This document shows positions 63,088-64,000 of a stretch of 64,000 nucleotides of DNA, piece after piece; position 1 is the stretch's first letter; each line of letters begins with the position of its first letter. The position numbers were made by a program, and so were the translations under genes. Below the pieces are notes generated by a model that saw only the letters and a list, made by a program, of their open reading frames with translations, ran no database searches and was not told the DNA's origin. The DNA is from Kalymmatonema hyalinum WJT4-NPBG1. Its GTDB lineage: Bacteria; Cyanobacteriota; Cyanobacteriia; Cyanobacteriales; Nostocaceae. The DNA lies in NCBI GenBank assembly GCA_019359075.1, contig JAHHIB010000023.1, forward strand, positions 16,382-80,381, given 5' to 3'.

Positions 63088-63732
63088 ATGAACAAAACTA
63101 TAGCCGACCTTCGCAAAGACTATACCTTGCAAGGTCTTAGCGTCTCGGATGTTAACCCCAATCCTTTTATACAGTTTAAACAATGGTTCGACCAGGCATT
63201 AACAGCCCAACTTCCTGAACCGAACGCCATGACTGTTGCCACCGTCACACCAGATGGTAAGCCAAGGGCAAGAATGGTGCTGCTCAAAGGTTTCGACGAG
63301 CGGGGCTTTGTATTCTACACCAACTATAACAGTCACAAAGGACAAGAGTTAGCACAAAATCCCCAAGCGTCCCTGGTTTTTTGGTGGGCAGAACTAGAAC
63401 GCCAAGTCCGCATTTGTGGGCGAACAGAAAAAGCTTCCGAAAGCGAGTCAGATGAATATTTTTATAGCCGTCCTCTAAACAGTCGCCTGGGTGCGTGGGC
63501 TTCTAATCAAAGCGAGGTGATAGAAAGCCGAGAAGTCCTGGAACAGCGGATGGAGGAACTCCAAATTAAATATCAAAATCAAGATGTTCAGCGACCGCCG
63601 CATTGGGGAGGCTTGCGAGTGATCCCCACAGAAATCGAATTTTGGCAAGGGCGTTCCAACCGCCTGCACGATCGCTTGCTTTACACTCGCTTGGATGATG
63701 GTAGTTGGAAAATTGTGCGTTTGTCCCCATAA
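63088..63732 (+). CDS. pdxH: Pyridoxamine 5'-phosphate oxidase
   Basis: FMN enzyme that oxidises pyridoxamine- or pyridoxine-phosphate to PLP. The 214-residue protein shows [10 protein letters not shown] (N-terminus), [36 protein letters not shown] (FMN), [12 protein letters not shown], the [16 protein letters not shown] block and the C-terminal [16 protein letters not shown], all typical. Start ATG 63088 is preceded by AAGGAAG; the ten-codon extension upstream is not conserved. Confidence 0.96.
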   Translation: MNKTIADLRKDYTLQGLSVSDVNPNPFIQFKQWFDQALTAQLPEPNAMTVATVTPDGKPRARMVLLKGFDERGFVFYTNYNSHKGQELAQNPQASLVFWWAELERQVRICGRTEKASESESDEYFYSRPLNSRLGAWASNQSEVIESREVLEQRMEELQIKYQNQDVQRPPHWGGLRVIPTEIEFWQGRSNRLHDRLLYTRLDDGSWKIVRLSP

Positions 63733-64000
63733 TGAAAAAACTCGCACTTTTGTACCTTTTTGAGCCTTGTTGTTTGCCTGTCCATCAACGCAGCACAGCC
63801 ACGGCCTGTCCCTCCCTTGTGGGAGGTTTATCAACAGTCACTCAAAAAAGCTAAATACGTTAACCTCACGCATGCTATCCGCTGATAAGTGGACAATGCT
63901 GGACATTGTGTACAAAACTGGATAGCCAGTCTTAGCCTGAATAGGGCTACGTTGTTGGGAAGCGTTAAAGTTCATACTCCAGGGTGCTTGCCAGCCCCGG
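63733..64000. other. Terminal spacer, no gene recognised
   Basis: The last 268 bases contain no convincing open frame. GGACAATGCTGGACATTGTG (63892 onward) is a small imperfect direct repeat. A promoter for a gene beyond the window may lie here. Confidence 0.35.

Overview
The window is chromosomal DNA from a cyanobacterium, most likely a filamentous, heterocyst-forming member of the Nostocales. The octamer GCGATCGC (HIP1) recurs throughout. There is a HetZ-family gene, a tRNA-Leu(UAA) gene split by a group I intron, genes typical of the oxygenic lineage (ndhL, ycf33/DUF751, Tic20-like, DUF3007, DUF4327, DUF5331), and many short 7-9 bp tandem repeats in the spacers. The genus cannot be fixed from sequence reading alone.

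Layout. 0.3-3.6 kb (mostly minus strand): DUF4327, a NagZ-like glycosidase, rbfA, ycf33/DUF751. 3.7-5.1 kb: a compact convergent pair, a Dam-like adenine methyltransferase and a PD-(D/E)XK nuclease. 5.8-9.5 kb: a HetZ-family gene, a Sua5/YciO-type protein, larC. 9.8-12.9 kb: two paralogous small lipoproteins and a UPF0104-type membrane protein. 12.9-15.7 kb: intron-bearing trnL(UAA), ndhL, DUF3007, a decayed 3' fragment of trpA, and a membrane/coiled-coil protein. 15.7-17.4 kb is largely non-coding. 17.4-28.4 kb: a large envelope/secretion operon made of a DUF11/SdrD-type exported protein, a 1294-residue predicted outer-membrane barrel, a beta-helix/OmpA protein and a 1009-residue SdrD-repeat protein, followed by a small exported protein. 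28.6-34.0 kb: a Ser/Thr kinase with an SH3-like domain, an unknown protein and a bacterial dynamin-like GTPase. 34.2-44 kb: a nonsense-mutated small gene, ygfZ, DUF5331, a thioredoxin-like ferredoxin, cysK, a CHASE3 histidine kinase with an overlapping response regulator, DedA, a STAS protein, two unknown genes and rpsF. 44-52.5 kb: housekeeping genes (FAH family, Tic20-like, glyA, a WecA-like transferase, cinA, acs). 52.7-54.8 kb: a two-gene HEPN/DUF262 module sitting at the point where an older gene is cut off. 55-63.7 kb: TerC, ndk, speA, an NDP-sugar pyrophosphorylase, scpA, a LapA-like protein, an AI-2E family transporter and pdxH.

Two themes stand out. First, probable conflict systems: the methyltransferase/nuclease pair at 3.7-5.1 kb and the HEPN RNase-like/DUF262 pair at 53.0-54.8 kb; the latter is the best candidate for an undercharacterised defence or toxin-antitoxin system. 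Second, genome plasticity: dispersed palindromic and short tandem repeats fill the spacers and also enter reading frames (ygfZ, the DUF5331 gene, the barrel linker, the DedA C-terminus). There are also three broken genes (trpA fragment, a stop-interrupted small gene, a truncated host gene) and a perfect 321-bp tandem duplication in the SdrD-repeat gene.

All family assignments come from reading the translated proteins against remembered family motifs. No database search was run.
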